DNA of 40,674 bases from Flavobacteriales bacterium (GCA_027491075.1 JAIXWX010000028.1:1-40674), one strand, 5' to 3'; numbered from the stretch's first letter, positions 1 through 7,600 are shown. Notes: generated by a model from the letters alone, not told the origin. Numbers and translations are program-made.

Positions 1-111
1 CAATCAGCCTTCCAATTTCTCAGTATCTCATTCTTTCATTCTTTTTTCCCTTTTGGGACCGCAAAAAAAATCCCCACCAAAAGTGAGGATGATTTCTTTA
101 TTTCTCTCGAA
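1..111. other. host flank left of attL
   Basis: About 110 bases of AT-rich sequence lie outside the left attachment site. Before integration this should have followed the tRNA-Ser 3' end directly. I see no supported gene in it. A 79-codon open frame on the minus strand (28-267) crosses the attachment site and is not believed. Confidence 0.6.
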
Positions 112-126
112 GCGGAGAGTGAGGGA
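112..126. repeat. attL core (15-bp direct repeat)
   Basis: The sequence GCGGAGAGTGAGGGA is identical to 40556-40570 in the tRNA-Ser gene. It corresponds to the 3' strand of the T stem, the acceptor stem, the discriminator base and one further C. Identity stops on both sides: the base before is A here and G at the tRNA copy, and the base after is C here and T there. An exact 15-mer match of this kind is not expected by chance in 40 kb, and tRNA 3' ends are the usual target of tyrosine integrases. Confidence 0.9.
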
Positions 127-192
127 CTTTCTGGTACGGTTTTTTGGTTCATTCGAATCGTGAATGTGCTGATTGTCAAGCTGATTTGATTC

Positions 193-237
193 TGGGATTT
201 TTGGGATTTGGATATGGTTCGTCCGGATTTCGTCCGG
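193..237. repeat. paired short direct repeats near attL, possible arm sites
   Basis: Two pairs of direct repeats sit between attL and the first gene. TGGGATTT occurs at 193-200 and 202-209, and TTCGTCCGG at 218-226 and 229-237, spaced 9 and 11 bases, about one helical turn. The string TTTCGTCC recurs near the other end at 40491-40498. They could be integrase or excisionase arm-binding sites, but this is inferred from position and spacing only. Confidence 0.3.
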
Positions 238-296
238 GGTGGAATGTCCTCTAAGCTTCTGATTCAATTGATTACATTCGTGTAAAATTAAAAGTC

Positions 297-776
297 ATGT
301 CTAAAACAAGTCTCGAACATCGCCTGAATGAGGACACTGCCAGTTGGAAATATGCCTCAAATGAATTGGATAAGTATATTTTCATAATTAATGCGGGTAT
401 CATCTACGTGATTCTGCAACTCCTGCAGCTTCATTCTTCTGGTGAATTATTTTTGAGTGACAATTTGAAAATCTTTATTTCCTGCATTGGATTTGCTTCC
501 TTGATAACGATCGCTGTGTTTCTTTATACCTTCAAGCTTGCGGTGGCTGTCAATCGAGATTCTATAATCTCCATAGATTGGGCGCTTGAACTCGAAGAAA
601 TCAAAGCTTCTGAAACTGACCTTGAAAAAATCCAACGTTGTAAGGAGAAAGCGGATCACTTTGAAGCGATATCTGACAGAATAAGTCAGCAATTAGCAAA
701 GATGAATAGGCTTGTGTATTGGTTGACCATCGCGCTTTTAATTCTTACGGGCATTGCCATCTTATTGTTGGTATAA
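297..776 (+). CDS. three-TM membrane protein at the left prophage end
   Basis: This 159-residue protein is not assigned to a family. It has a hydrophilic start, hydrophobic segments at about residues 27-45, 57-80 and 138-159, and a charged helical stretch (about 90-135) between the second and third. The first two form a hairpin, with the charged helix probably cytoplasmic. It lies alone between attL and the repressor operon, which it meets end to end: its stop at 774-776 is one base from the stop of the minus-strand gene at 778-918. Genes in this position are often expressed in the lysogen and alter the host, for example by superinfection exclusion. That role is inferred from position and topology only. 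Confidence 0.75.
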   Translation: MSKTSLEHRLNEDTASWKYASNELDKYIFIINAGIIYVILQLLQLHSSGELFLSDNLKIFISCIGFASLITIAVFLYTFKLAVAVNRDSIISIDWALELEEIKASETDLEKIQRCKEKADHFEAISDRISQQLAKMNRLVYWLTIALLILTGIAILLLV

Positions 777-777
777 A

Positions 778-918
778 TTATTTTTTCGGTCTACTTCCTG
801 TGCCTTCTGATCTTTCGCCCGCTCCTGGATCGGGAGTGCTCGGTGTTGTGTTAGGTAAAGTGCTTGGTGAAACTGATGGTGGTGATGGATTGTCTTTGGG
901 GTCTGGTATTGTATTCAT
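778..918 (-). CDS. 46-aa proline-rich small protein in the repressor operon
   Basis: An ATG five bases after the repressor stop codon opens a 46-codon frame ending in TAA at 778-780. The product is rich in Pro, Ser and Thr: about ten prolines, many in P-S-P, T-P or D-P contexts, and a basic end (RPKK). It is predicted to be disordered, with no membrane segment or fold. The tight spacing to the repressor and the end-to-end packing with the convergent gene, one base away, argue that it is a real co-transcribed gene. The function is unknown. A modulator or antirepressor of its neighbour is possible on position alone. Confidence 0.5.
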   Translation of the reverse strand: MNTIPDPKDNPSPPSVSPSTLPNTTPSTPDPGAGERSEGTGSRPKK

Positions 919-923
919 AGGTC

Positions 924-1424
924 CTATTTTTTCTTTGACTTATACTCAGCTCTTTCTTCCATAAGCAGGTTAATCAATTCCTCTTGGCGGCGCGATTTTT
1001 CTAGATCATGCTGTATCCAAGTCTTGACTTGTGCAACGAGTTGGTGAAACTCTTCTTTTAACTCTTCTTGGTCACGCTTTGCATTCAGTAAGACTTCTTT
1101 TACTTCTAATGGTGATAGCTCTAGTTCGATGGATTCAGTAAGTTTTCGTTCTGTGTTTTCAATGATGCTATCTATACTTTCTCCTTTCTCAAGACGACTC
1201 ATTAAATCCATCATGTTGGCACCAAAGTATTCTCCCGTTTGCTTAAGCATTTCTTGTGTCATTGTTCCAATACGTAACCTTTGAGATAGATTGGAATCTG
1301 TGACATTCAAGGCAGCCGCTAAATCTGCCTGATTTAATCTCCTTTGTTTTAAAAGGGCTCTAATGATAACACCTAGGGGTGTTTGTACTTTTTCTTTACT
1401 CACAGTGCAAATTAATGTAGTCAT
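924..1424 (-). CDS. XRE-family HTH repressor with coiled-coil C-terminus
   Basis: This 166-residue protein is the best candidate for the lysogeny repressor. Residues 17-65 look like a lambda-repressor-type helix-turn-helix, with recognition region around LNQADLAAALNVTDSNLSQR. Residues about 85-160 are strongly charged and helical, probably a dimerising coiled coil. There is no S24/LexA-like autocleavage domain, so RecA-stimulated self-cleavage is not the expected induction route. It is transcribed leftward, away from the early operon, with two inverted repeats in the gap, the usual arrangement of a genetic switch. The start at 1424 leaves a 16-residue lead before the HTH. Confidence 0.82.
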   Translation of the reverse strand: MTTLICTVSKEKVQTPLGVIIRALLKQRRLNQADLAAALNVTDSNLSQRLRIGTMTQEMLKQTGEYFGANMMDLMSRLEKGESIDSIIENTERKLTESIELELSPLEVKEVLLNAKRDQEELKEEFHQLVAQVKTWIQHDLEKSRRQEELINLLMEERAEYKSKKK

Positions 1425-1558
1425 AATACATTAATATTTAAGTGATTATACATTGTTATTCATTTTTACTTAAATTATACTTGCATTTTTAAGCGATACT
1501 TCATTTATTTGCTTAAAAATTAATTCGTTTTTAGTACGGGTTAAATAAAAATGATGCC
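1425..1558. promoter_or_regulatory. divergent operator-promoter region of the genetic switch
   Basis: This AT-rich gap between the divergent repressor and Cro-like genes holds four copies of the half-site TTTAAG(C/T), arranged as two dyads. Dyad 1 is ATTTAAGT at 1436-1443 with ACTTAAAT at 1468-1475. Dyad 2 is ATTTTTAAGC at 1485-1494 with GCTTAAAAAT at 1511-1520, ten perfect base pairs. They are likely operators for the repressor, the Cro-like protein, or both. Promoter boxes of the Bacteroidota type (TTTG and TAnnTTTG) are not convincing enough to place. Confidence 0.65.
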
Positions 1559-1822
1559 ATGACAAAAAAAGACCTCGCAAAGCTTCGAAGCAGATTGCCC
1601 CAGAATTACAGAACTCTTATTCAAGAATGCCTGAAAGCCAAAAAAAGCTACAGTGTTGGATTCATCAGTATGGTATTGATGGGAAAAACAACCATCAATA
1701 CCGACATCATTGAGGCTGCGATTTATGTAGCTGAGCAGCATGAAGCTAAAATTCAAGAACTCTCTCAAGCAGCAAGAGGAGAGCAAAAGCTAGACAAACT
1801 AAAGTTTAACCTTCAAAACTGA
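1559..1822 (+). CDS. Cro-like small DNA-binding protein
   Basis: This 87-residue protein is the first gene of the rightward early operon. Residues 10-62 have the layout of a small HTH seen in Bacteroidota phages: an LPQNY lead, then helices around SVGFISMVLMGKTTINTDIIEAA, where the phage-type pattern is S-x-x-x-x-S-x-V-L-x-G-K followed by a helix entering I-I-E-A-A. The C-terminal 25 residues are charged and helical. Being divergent from the repressor across a shared operator region, it is likely the Cro counterpart. The family assignment rests on pattern and position, not on a strong signature. Confidence 0.6.
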   Translation: MTKKDLAKLRSRLPQNYRTLIQECLKAKKSYSVGFISMVLMGKTTINTDIIEAAIYVAEQHEAKIQELSQAARGEQKLDKLKFNLQN

Positions 1823-1828
1823 TAAGCC

Positions 1829-2377
1829 ATGAAAGCCGTAGCCTTTGTTTATGAAAACCAATCCGTCGACTTTGTATCCACAGGGGAAGACAATGTGATG
1901 GTAAATGCCACACAGATGGCAAAAATTTTTGGAAAAAGAATAGACCGTTTTCTAAGATCTGAACACGCAAATGAATTCATTTCTGAACTTGAGCTTACCC
2001 CATTTGGGGGAAGGTCTACCCCTTTAACTAGGGATGAAATTATAAAAACAGTCAACGGAGTGAACACATGGATGCACCGGATTTTAGCATTAAAGTTCGC
2101 TGCATGGTTGGATGTGAAGTTTGAACTATGGGTGTTTTCCACTATTGATCAAGTTATTCTTGGCCATTACAAAGAAGTAAAGCAAGCGACTATAGAAAAG
2201 CTTGTGGCACAAAGGCAACTTGAGGATAAAAAGCTTTCGCTTTTACAGAAGTATCCTGAGTTCAATGAATTCTTGGACTTGCACAGCAAGGTGAGTATGG
2301 CTGAAAAGAAGAAGTCACAAGCACTTAAAGCTTCTGTGGAGCAGTTGAAACTAGGCTTATTCGAAAATCAACTATAA
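1829..2377 (+). CDS. KilA-N domain protein
   Basis: This 182-residue protein carries a KilA-N domain: VNATQMAKIFGKRIDRFLR near residues 25-43 and WMHRILALKFAAWL with FELWVFSTID near 80-107, the conserved core of this phage DNA-binding family. The remaining 70 residues are charged and helical. In place of the usual variable linker between these blocks there is a segment ELTPFGGRSTPL, encoded by a palindromic DNA repeat (1994-2017) that recurs in the next gene. KilA-N proteins are commonly early phage regulators or antirepressors, but the precise role is unknown. It starts seven bases after the Cro-like gene. Confidence 0.85.
   Translation: MKAVAFVYENQSVDFVSTGEDNVMVNATQMAKIFGKRIDRFLRSEHANEFISELELTPFGGRSTPLTRDEIIKTVNGVNTWMHRILALKFAAWLDVKFELWVFSTIDQVILGHYKEVKQATIEKLVAQRQLEDKKLSLLQKYPEFNEFLDLHSKVSMAEKKKSQALKASVEQLKLGLFENQL
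1994..2017 (+). repeat. PFGG-encoding palindromic repeat, copy 1
   Basis: The repeat reads CTTAC, CCCATTTGGG, then GGAAGGTCT. Its core can pair CCCC with GGGG around ATTT. It is in frame in the KilA-N gene and encodes LTPFGGRS. The flanks match copy 3 almost exactly while the stem base pair differs. Confidence 0.75.
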
Positions 2378-2387
2378 AGCTAAAATC

Positions 2388-2657
2388 ATGAAAGCATCTA
2401 TCTCGGACTTGTTAAAACCGCAGAATTGCGGTTTATCATGGAGTGAAATAGCCGGCAAACCATCTATTTCTGTAAAGGACCTACCTCCATTTGGAGGAAG
2501 CTATACAAAAAGCGGGAATTCCCGTTTTTTAATGCAATCTAGGCTTACACCATTTGGTGGAAGGTCTGAAAAAAACGCTGATTCGAGTTTTTCAATGGCG
2601 AATGCTTTTTTCCTAATGGAGATAGATAGCGCGAAGAATCAGGGAGGTGCACAATGA
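2388..2657 (+). CDS. small protein encoded by alternating DNA hairpin modules
   Basis: This 89-codon frame lies between the KilA-N gene and 2654, whose ATG overlaps its stop (ATGA), so it appears to be translated. The DNA is built from two alternating palindromes: an A-type hairpin flanked by A and T runs at 2415-2434, 2507-2530 and 2571-2592, and the B-type CCATTTGG palindrome at 2480-2503 and 2544-2567. In protein the A modules read K-P-Q-N-C-G-L-S-W, K-S-G-N-S-R-F-L-M and K-N-A-D-S-S-F-S-M, and the B modules read LPPFGGSY and LTPFGGRS. No known family is recognised. It may be a peptide, or a structured RNA element that happens to stay open. Confidence 0.55.
   Translation: MKASISDLLKPQNCGLSWSEIAGKPSISVKDLPPFGGSYTKSGNSRFLMQSRLTPFGGRSEKNADSSFSMANAFFLMEIDSAKNQGGAQ
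2480..2503 (+). repeat. PFGG-encoding palindromic repeat, copy 2
   Basis: The core is CCTCCATTTGGAGG, which can form a five-pair stem around ATTT. It is in frame in the ORF at 2388 and encodes LPPFGG. Relative to copies 1 and 3 the second stem pair is T-A instead of C-G or A-T, so both arms changed together. Confidence 0.75.
2507..2530 (+). repeat. A-type hairpin with A and T flanks
   Basis: Five A's lead into GCGGGAATTCCCG and then six T's. The centre CGGGAATTCCCG (2513-2524) is a perfect palindrome, and the flanking A and T runs extend the stem to about ten pairs with one G-T pair. It resembles an intrinsic terminator but lies inside an open frame, between related hairpins at 2415-2434 (AAACCGC with GCGGTTT) and 2571-2592 (AAAAAC with GTTTTT). 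Confidence 0.6.
2544..2567 (+). repeat. PFGG-encoding palindromic repeat, copy 3
   Basis: The core is CACCATTTGGTG. The 24-base unit differs from copy 1 at only two positions, and these are the two partners of one stem pair (A-T here, C-G in copy 1). It encodes LTPFGGRS, the same peptide as copy 1. Confidence 0.75.
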
Positions 2658-2968
2658 GAACGGCATTGATGTATATCGCGGATCCAGCACCAATCAGTTG
2701 TGCAGTGGATGCAAAAGCTTTCTTGCAGAAAATTATCAAGGTCCGTTATCACCTCATTCGGAGCAATACGGGTAATACCGACCCAAGTATGGTTCACGAA
2801 TTTCACCACCTTAAAAGCTGGATGGAATTCTATAATCCGACCAACGCGCAATGCGTGAACTACATCAAGAAGTTTCCCACGCGAATCAAGACTATCATTC
2901 CTGGGAAAGGTTCAGCCTGTCATGAGGCGTTTATCGCAGACTTACAATCAATCCTAAACTTACCATGA
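2654..2968 (+). CDS. early protein of unknown function, 104 aa
   Basis: No family is recognised. The product is a mixed alpha-beta soluble protein with several aromatic and histidine residues around positions 45-60 (HEFHHLKSWMEFY) and no membrane segment. Its ATG overlaps the stop of the preceding hairpin-module ORF, and its own stop overlaps the ATG of the next gene, so the three are probably translationally coupled. The context is the early rightward operon upstream of the primase. Confidence 0.7.
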   Translation: MRTALMYIADPAPISCAVDAKAFLQKIIKVRYHLIRSNTGNTDPSMVHEFHHLKSWMEFYNPTNAQCVNYIKKFPTRIKTIIPGKGSACHEAFIADLQSILNLP

Positions 2969-3216
2969 GCCTTAGCGAATCACCCTTTTTCAGCCACCTA
3001 GTGTCTCCAAGCGCGAGGCATAGAAACTGCGCTAGACAAACGCTAGATCGTTTTTCTACCGAGGATTTAGAAAAGTATGCTCTTGCGCTGCAAGATGTCA
3101 TCAACAAGGCCGCAATTGAAACTAGCATCGGGAAGCAACTTCTTTTTCAGGAAATGATGCTGGAGGAAGCGAAGAGTATCATTCAGAATCGTAAACCCAT
3201 CAATCATGAAAAATAG
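2965..3216 (+). CDS. early protein of unknown function, 83 aa
   Basis: This small, mostly helical soluble protein belongs to no family I recognise. The N-terminal third is rich in Ser, Arg and His, and the rest reads as two amphipathic helices (LEKYALALQDVINKAA and LLFQEMMLEEAKSIIQ). It begins with an ATGA overlap with the upstream gene, and its last ten bases overlap the start of a 36-aa membrane peptide in another frame. Confidence 0.65.
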   Translation: MSLSESPFFSHLVSPSARHRNCARQTLDRFSTEDLEKYALALQDVINKAAIETSIGKQLLFQEMMLEEAKSIIQNRKPINHEK

Positions 3217-3316
3217 AATCGTCACCGGTCTTCAGACCTTCATCAGCACTGCCGTGATTGGCTGTGTTGCCATCAAAGTAACATTTCTAGTAATCGTACA
3301 AAATATAGCCTCATGA
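3206..3316 (+). CDS. 36-aa single-pass membrane peptide
   Basis: An ATG inside the end of the preceding gene opens a 36-codon frame ending in TGA at 3314-3316, where it overlaps the next ATG (ATGA). The product begins MKNRIVTGLQTF and then runs as one hydrophobic helix (about residues 13-33, ISTAVIGCVAIKVTFLVIV). The start overlap, the stop overlap and the positive N-terminus before a membrane segment match the coupled style of the whole operon. The function is unknown. Small inner-membrane peptides in phage early operons often affect host envelope or cell physiology. Confidence 0.55.
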   Translation: MKNRIVTGLQTFISTAVIGCVAIKVTFLVIVQNIAS

Positions 3317-3714
3317 AAACACACGTATTAGTGCTAGGATCAACAAGCACGGAAAAGGAAAGAATTCGGATTCGCCAAGTTCAACATAAACTTGAAGAGA
3401 GCGGAGCAAAGACGGTCTGCTGCCTCGATCTGTGTAATGAAGGGCAAGATGAACCAAATGCTCATCAATATGAACGGCTACTTAATGCTGTGGCTTATGG
3501 TGGAGTTCGTTCTGTAGTATACACATCAGAGAACCCATTTATTCATAACAGAATGAAAGAAGTCTGTAAAGAATCAGGAGTTCAGTGCATCGCCAGTAGA
3601 GATATCGTATTCACAGGTTCTAATCCCTTTCCATTTACTTTTTTGGAGAAGGTTGAACAGCGAATCAGCTCGTTTTTTCAAAATGGTGCCAAATCCATTA
3701 AACAAGCTTTTTAG
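3313..3714 (+). CDS. Rossmann-like early protein of unknown function
   Basis: The 133 residues start with a beta strand and small-residue turn (HVLVLGSTSTEKE), followed by alternating helices and strands ending in VVYTSENPF and CIASRDIVFTG. This is the layout of a small Rossmann-like or nucleotide-handling fold, similar in style to deoxyribosyltransferase-like proteins, but no catalytic signature is seen and I do not assign a reaction. It is coupled to the membrane peptide upstream by an ATGA overlap. Confidence 0.65.
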   Translation: MKTHVLVLGSTSTEKERIRIRQVQHKLEESGAKTVCCLDLCNEGQDEPNAHQYERLLNAVAYGGVRSVVYTSENPFIHNRMKEVCKESGVQCIASRDIVFTGSNPFPFTFLEKVEQRISSFFQNGAKSIKQAF

Positions 3715-3738
3715 AATACATCATAAAACCAATTTAAT

Positions 3739-4005
3739 ATGCCAAGCAAAATCAAGTTATCGCAGGCTACAGCATTGATAGATGTCGCCAAGCATACTAC
3801 CACACACGATTTCATTATTGAAATATGTACAAGTCGCAAAAAATCTCACGCCCCACGGATTGGATTTCGGGTTCGGATAAAGGGCCTGAATGGAGAGATT
3901 GTACTCGCTGGGGAGCATCTGGAGCATAAAAGAAGTGCTAGATTACTTGTGGCTAGCTTTCTGAAAAGTGGACTTCAGGCCAAAGTGAAGGACTTGACTG
4001 AGTAA
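3739..4005 (+). CDS. early protein of unknown function, 88 aa
   Basis: The product is basic, with a beta-rich centre (DFIIEICTSRKKS, IGFRVRIKGLNGEIVLAGE) followed by a helix (ARLLVASFLKSG). Such a small curled beta sheet plus helix could bind nucleic acid, but no family is recognised. It is spaced 24 bases after the previous gene and three bases before the next, within the same early operon. Confidence 0.65.
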   Translation: MPSKIKLSQATALIDVAKHTTTHDFIIEICTSRKKSHAPRIGFRVRIKGLNGEIVLAGEHLEHKRSARLLVASFLKSGLQAKVKDLTE

Positions 4006-4008
4006 CCT

Positions 4009-4269
4009 ATGTCAGAAGCATTTCGCGAGGTTTTTTTAGTGACTTCGATTGGGTATAAGAAGGAGTGGAATTTTCTTTTCGCTCACACCAATACTAAAGT
4101 CCCTACGGACCTGATCAAAGAATATGCAGTTATGAATGTTGGTGAACTGATTTCATTTTCCGTTCACCGAATACAAAACTGGGAAAAAGAAATGCTGATG
4201 AACGGTTACCGGGTGCCGCCAATGAAAATCGTTACTATCAGCGACCTACCATTTAAGAGAACAGCTTAA
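4009..4269 (+). CDS. early protein of unknown function, 86 aa
   Basis: This small soluble protein has strands at REVFLVTSIGY and WNFLFAHTN and a helix at VGELISFSVHRIQNWEKEML. It has no cysteines, membrane segment or known motif. It lies three bases after the previous stop and 12 bases before the next start. Confidence 0.65.
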   Translation: MSEAFREVFLVTSIGYKKEWNFLFAHTNTKVPTDLIKEYAVMNVGELISFSVHRIQNWEKEMLMNGYRVPPMKIVTISDLPFKRTA

Positions 4270-4281
4270 CCATCGACAATT

Positions 4282-4680
4282 ATGGAACTTGAAAAAGCCG
4301 TTGCTATCATGGCCGATGTAGCAACATGGATGGGGTATCACCTCCAACAAAACAAAAACACCGCAAGAATACAAGTAAAGCATTACTTGCTTACAGAGCT
4401 TGTGAACGCTCGAGAGAAGGTAATGGCTCGAAACATTCGCCTTTCAAAAAGAGGCCAAAACTCATTGATGATTCCTGTGCCGAAAGAAGAGCATATTTCA
4501 GCGTATCATCTTGCAAGCACATTTCAAGAGTTGCCTTTAGATCGCACACTACATCTCCTTGGAATCAATGGCGTGAATGTCATTATTGACAGGCCGAATA
4601 AAGCTGAGATTATTGAGGATCCGAATCAGCTCAGAATTGATGAACCACCAGCGCTAATTGTTATCCGTAAGAGTCTATGA
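4282..4680 (+). CDS. early protein of unknown function, 132 aa
   Basis: The 132-residue product is soluble and mixed, with an N-terminal helical half (to about residue 55) and a C-terminal half of short strands ending in PALIVIRKSL. No family is recognised. Its stop overlaps the ATG of the primase-helicase gene (ATGA at 4677-4680), so the two are probably translated together and it may serve replication. Confidence 0.65.
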   Translation: MELEKAVAIMADVATWMGYHLQQNKNTARIQVKHYLLTELVNAREKVMARNIRLSKRGQNSLMIPVPKEEHISAYHLASTFQELPLDRTLHLLGINGVNVIIDRPNKAEIIEDPNQLRIDEPPALIVIRKSL

Positions 4681-7600
4681 TCAATAATGAAGATATCCAG
4701 AGTGTACGCGATCGGATTGACATTGTTGAAGTTGCTCAGAAGCTAGTACCAGGACTAAAACAAGCGGGCGCAAGCTGGAAGGGGAAAAGCCCTTTTATAG
4801 AGGAAAAAAGCCCAAGCTTCTTTGTGGTACCAGCGAAAGGAATTTTCAAATGTTTCAGCACCGGGAAAGGCGGCGATGCATTCACCTTGATTCAAGAGGT
4901 GGAGCGCTGCGAATGGCTCGATGCTGTGAAGTGGGCAGCCGATTTTTACAAGATTGAACTGCGTGAGGTTTCATCGATAAATGCTGAGGAAGCAAAAGAG
5001 AAAGCTACCAAAGCACAGCAAGCGGAAAAGCTGATGAAATCTTGCCTCAATCGCTGGAGAGAATCGGCAGAAAATTCGAGCGATTTTAAAGCTTGGGTTG
5101 CAGAGCGAAAATTCACACAAGACGACATCGCACAATGGGGCATCGCGCATGCACCGAGTGAATGGAGATACCTATCTCCCAAGATTATTGATAGCGGCTA
5201 CTTTGCCATTGCTCAGGAAATTGGACTTGTGAAGTCCAAAGAAGAAAAGGTGTACGACACTTATCGCAATCGAATCATTTTTCCCATTCATGGAAAGAAG
5301 GGAGCTCTGATTGGATTCGCGGGAAGAATCCTTGGAGACAATAAGGAGGAAGCGAAGTACATCAATCCGAGTGAGAGCTTTGTGTATGACAAGAGCGGAG
5401 TGCTTTACGGTTGGCACTTCGCGGAAAGATCAATTCGCCAGTCTAAGACTGTCCATATTGTGGAGGGTTATGTGGATGTGATTGCTATGCACCGTGTGAT
5501 GCTCACCAATACGGTGGCATCATGCGGGACGGCAATCACAAGCCAACAGGCCGTGCACATTGCTCGCAATGCGCAGCGCGTTGTAATACTGATGGACGGA
5601 GACAAAGCGGGTATTAAAGCAGCGAGAAGAGCGATCGAAGTATTTCTTCCAACAGGCATTGAGGTGAAAGTATGTACACTACCTGATGGAAAAGATCCTG
5701 ATGATTTGATTAGATCGGTATCTCCTGAAGTAGGTGAAGACGGATTTCTGAAGCTTTCAGAAGATGAAGCAAAAAGTATTGGACAAATTGTGTCAAAAGA
5801 GATTGAGGAGCATACCAAAGATGCACTCAACTATCTCATTGATCTGCGCGTGGGTGAATTGATGTCACCGAAGGAAAAGGCAGAGTTTAATAAGGAAATT
5901 GGAGCGCTGATAGGATTGATTCCAGATGAAGCGACTCGTGAGGAATATACCAAAGCTTGCGCATCATCCATGGGTATTACTGCCCGGGCACTTTCGAAGA
6001 TCGTGGACAAAAAGGTTCACGATCTGATCCAAGAATCGATGCCCAAAAAGCAAGAGCGAAGAAAGGAAGAAACGGAGTGGGAACTAGAAGAAGGTGAGTG
6101 GTTTCCGGATTGGGCTATTCCGCATGTGAAGCTCATTAAGAAGCAGATGTTTGCCCAGAAAGAGACTTCTGATAAAGGTTGGCCCATAGGAATCTATTTT
6201 CCACCGATTAAAGGAACGGCACCTGTATTCATGGGACTGAATCGCTGTACCAATTTTGTGATTCATCCACTCTTTCAAATTCGCGATGAAAGAAACGGAC
6301 GTTGGCTGGTGAATCTTAAGAATGAAGAAGAAGATAGCTATGTGGAGATTCCTGATGCAGCGCTGGTGGAGCAGAATACATTTTTGAAAGTATTGGTGCC
6401 ACGCAGATGCCATCCCTATCCAGAGTTTGGAAAATTCCACTATCAATACCTCATTGCGATGCTCATGAAAGAAAGTGAGCGATGCTATGAACTCAACACA
6501 CTCGGACATCAGCCAGAAGATTTTTTCGCATTCTCCAACGCTGTGGCGGTGCATGTGGATGGAAAGATAGAAGTGCAGCAATACGATGAACTTGGTGTGG
6601 TGAAAATCAAAAGCACCAACTACATGTCACCGGGTGTGAGTAAGGCACGAATAGAATCACGCGATGACAATAACATGTATGAGAATGATCTTTATCTCAA
6701 GTATGTAGAGTCACCGGTGACATTCTCTGAATGGGCGCGAATCTTCAATACGGTGTATGATGATCATGGAATGTATGGGATCTCATTTGTATTCCTGAGC
6801 ATCTACAAGGACATGATCTACAAGATTGGGGCTAAGTGTCCACTACTCTATCTCTATGGTCCGAAAGGCTCTGGAAAGAGCGCCATGGGTGAATCAATCA
6901 TGTTTCTCTTTTTCTCTGGGAAAAATGCGGAAGGTCGATTGATACAAGCGGTGAATATGTCGCAAGGAATGGTGACAGACTTTGCACTGGCATCCGCGCT
7001 GCAAAGATTCAGAAGTGTGCCCAGGTTATTCAATGAGTACGATCCAAGCATGACCGACATCAAGTATCGCGGATGGTTCAAAGCTGCATTCGACGGTGAA
7101 GGACGTGAGCGCGGTATGGGTGATAGTGGTGGACGCAGAAAGACCGAAGTGATGAAGGTGCAAGGCACGGTGATGATTGCAGGGCAGTACATGGATAGTG
7201 GCGATGACGGAGCGGTGATGACCAGAAGTATCAACCTACAGTTCTCAGAGGAAAAAAATAAGAACCGTACTCAGGAGCAAAAGGATCTGTATGTGAAGCT
7301 GAATGAATTGGAGAGCAAAGGACTTGCTGGCTGCATTACCGAACTTATTGCCATCAGACCTTACATCTGGAGTAAGCTCAAAGAGCGCTACTACGAGGTG
7401 AAGAAGCAAATGAGCATCGACACAAAGAAGATGAAGGGCGGCAGCATGGAAGAGCGACTGCTGAACAACTATGCGCTGTGCTACACCTTCAGCGAGCTCG
7501 TGAATGATAAGATTCCATTGCCTTATAAAATGCTTGATTTTTATCAGAATTGCATCAAGCGCATGGTGGAGCTCAGCTCACTGATCAGCGATGGCTCTGT

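Noticed and set aside
28-267. 79-codon frame on the minus strand across attL
   Set aside because: It spans the host-phage junction, begins in phage DNA and ends in host DNA, and the tRNA fragment lies in its middle, so it can only be an accident of integration.
719-964. 81-codon frame on the plus strand
   Set aside because: It overlaps the end of the membrane protein and the whole minus-strand proline-rich gene; the minus-strand reading has better spacing and composition.
2507-2530. intrinsic terminator
   Set aside because: The hairpin and T run look right, but it is one of three related hairpins inside an open frame that is coupled to the next gene, so I list it as a repeat module instead.
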